Shown in pieces: positions 6,018 to 7,115 of a stretch of DNA of 7,115 nt. Source of the stretch: Verrucomicrobiota bacterium (lineage in GTDB: Bacteria; Verrucomicrobiota; Verrucomicrobiia; Verrucomicrobiales; Verrucomicrobiaceae); contig VFKY01000249.1 of assembly GCA_009885275.1 (NCBI GenBank), positions 1-7,115 of the forward strand, given 5' to 3'. Every line of letters begins with the position of its first letter. The stretch's first letter is position 1. Below the pieces are notes generated by a model. It ran no database searches. It was not told where the DNA came from and saw only the letters and a list, made by a program, of their open reading frames with translations. A program made the position numbers and the translations under genes.

Positions 6018-7016
6018 TTAATCCAACTCAGGTCGAGGATCACGTTCCAATAACTCACGCAACGCTAACTTGGGAGCCTTGTTTTGATATAGAACCGCAT
6101 AAACCTCATCTAGCAGCGGTGTGCGCACTTCAGAAGAACGAGCGCAGTGATAAAGACTTTCCGTATTGGGGACACCTTCCGCAATCATGCGGGTACTGGC
6201 AATAATCTCTGACAAAGATTTGCCCTGCCCCAATAGTTTTCCAACACGATAATTCCGGCTGTGTTCTGAGTAACAAGTTGCCACCAGATCACCTACCCCA
6301 CTCAAGCCATAAAATGTCTCAGCCTGACCACCCCGAGCCACCCCGAGGCGCACCATCTCGGCAAGTCCGCGAGTCACCAGTGCAGCAATGGCATTATCGC
6401 CCAGTTGCAAACCTTTGGCGATGCCAGCGGCAATGGCGTAGGGATTTTTCATCGCACCGGCCCATTCAACGCCGATCAAATCCTCACTCGTGTAACAGCG
6501 AAACCACGGCAAGGTAAACACCGTTTGCAAGGTCAGTGCTTTATCCCTATCAACACACGCCACGACAGCGGCGGTGGGCATTTGTAACGCAACCTCCTCC
6601 GCATGATTCGGTCCCGACAGAGCTGCATGTGGATGCGACGGAAAAACATCCGTCAGCAATTCCGTCATGGGTTTACCACTCTCAAGTTCAATGCCCTTGG
6701 TACAAGATAGCAGGATCTCATGTCCTCTAAGCACACTCGCATTCTTCAGCGACTGTGCCACCGCACGTAAAACTTTTGAAGGCGTGACAAACACCACCAA
6801 ATCCGCTGTCGTTAATGCGCTCAAATCATGGGTCGCGTGGATGCTATCGCCCAGCGTCATCTCTGGCAAATAACGGGAATTGTGCCGCGTCCTCTGAATC
6901 TCTTTCATCAACGCTTCATCCCGCCCCCAAAATTGCACCTGCAATCCACGATGAGCCAACATGTTCGCCAGTGCTGTTCCCCAGCTTCCTGCTCCCAAGA
7001 CGATTGCAGATTTCAT
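6018..7016 (-). CDS. gpsA: Glycerol-3-phosphate dehydrogenase [NAD(P)+]
   Basis: 332 residues, the usual length for GpsA. The enzyme reduces dihydroxyacetone phosphate to sn-glycerol 3-phosphate in the cytoplasm, supplying the backbone for phospholipids. The N-terminal Rossmann domain carries the dinucleotide motif GAGSWGTALA at 8-17. Further family landmarks are SCTKGIE at 104-110 (Lys107), SGPNHAEEVA at 134-143, the catalytic-lysine segment EWAGAMKNPYAIAAG at 184-198 (Lys190), GLSGVGDL at 237-244, SRNYRVG at 253-259 and EGVPNTES at 280-287, so the protein looks complete and active. The SGPNHAEEV variant replaces the SGPTFAKEV form of Escherichia coli and is seen in other phyla. The ATG start overlaps the plsY stop in an ATGA tetranucleotide, pointing to translational coupling within a phospholipid operon. 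Only a weak purine-rich stretch (GAGAGAAAG), somewhat far upstream, could serve as a ribosome site. Confidence 0.97.
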   Translation of the reverse strand: MKSAIVLGAGSWGTALANMLAHRGLQVQFWGRDEALMKEIQRTRHNSRYLPEMTLGDSIHATHDLSALTTADLVVFVTPSKVLRAVAQSLKNASVLRGHEILLSCTKGIELESGKPMTELLTDVFPSHPHAALSGPNHAEEVALQMPTAAVVACVDRDKALTLQTVFTLPWFRCYTSEDLIGVEWAGAMKNPYAIAAGIAKGLQLGDNAIAALVTRGLAEMVRLGVARGGQAETFYGLSGVGDLVATCYSEHSRNYRVGKLLGQGKSLSEIIASTRMIAEGVPNTESLYHCARSSEVRTPLLDEVYAVLYQNKAPKLALRELLERDPRPELD

Positions 7017-7115
7017 GATGTTTTTTTCTTTCTCTCAAAACGATTTTCTGTGCCACTCAGCAGACGCTGAATGTTGGCTCGATGCCTCACGACAGCAAGT
7101 GTTCCCATGACCATA
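7013..7115 (-). CDS. plsY: Glycerol-3-phosphate acyltransferase PlsY, C-terminal fragment
   Basis: Only the last 33 residues and the TGA stop are inside the window; the rest lies beyond position 7115. The visible end contains VVRHRANIQRLLSGTENRF followed by a basic tail (ERKKKTS). The RHRxNIxRLLxGTE pattern is the typical C-terminus of PlsY, the integral-membrane enzyme that transfers an acyl group from acyl phosphate to glycerol 3-phosphate to make lysophosphatidate. Its stop overlaps the gpsA start by the ATGA arrangement, so the enzyme is encoded next to the one that makes its substrate. The fragment is short, but motif and context agree. Confidence 0.88.
   Translation of the reverse strand, partial: MVMGTLAVVRHRANIQRLLSGTENRFERKKKTS

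Overview
The window reads as chromosomal DNA of a bacterium from the Planctomycetes-Verrucomicrobia-Chlamydiae group, most likely a verrucomicrobium. This is an inference from protein style: a zinc-ribbon-fused MotA/ExbB channel paired with two long ExbD-like proteins, a planctomycete/verrucomicrobial-type assimilatory nitrate reductase C-terminus, and start codons without Shine-Dalgarno sequences. No rRNA or other phylogenetic marker is present, so the phylum is not proven.

Layout. Positions 1-762 (+) hold the C-terminal 253 residues of a molybdopterin oxidoreductase, probably an assimilatory nitrate reductase. It converges on a minus-strand gene at 832-2217 for a winged-helix/Fic-domain protein; a 9-bp stem-loop lies between the two 3' ends. 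Directly upstream of the Fic start is a compact array of three palindromes built on TGGCGCAA/TTGCGCCA, with left arms exactly 41 bp apart. It looks like an operator array. Next, all on the minus strand, comes a three-gene cassette transcribed in the order 5797->2367: a four-TM MotA/TolQ/ExbB-type channel subunit with an N-terminal zinc ribbon, then two paralogous ExbD-like membrane-anchored subunits with extracytoplasmic coiled coils, C-terminal domains and proline-rich tails. A 220-bp gap with small hairpins separates the cassette from gpsA (6018-7016), whose start overlaps the stop of an upstream plsY gene that runs off the window.

How the genes work together. plsY and gpsA are a phospholipid-precursor pair: GpsA makes sn-glycerol 3-phosphate and PlsY acylates it. 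The channel cassette should form one ion-driven inner-membrane motor of the MotAB/ExbBD/TolQR class, but neither B subunit shows a recognisable OmpA-like peptidoglycan-binding domain or standard short ExbD/TolR form, so what it drives is unknown. It is the best candidate here for an under-described system. The Fic protein has glutamine where the Fic motif normally has its catalytic histidine, yet keeps an inhibitory-helix motif and a DNA-binding domain. Together with the palindrome array this suggests an autoregulator rather than an AMP-transferase.
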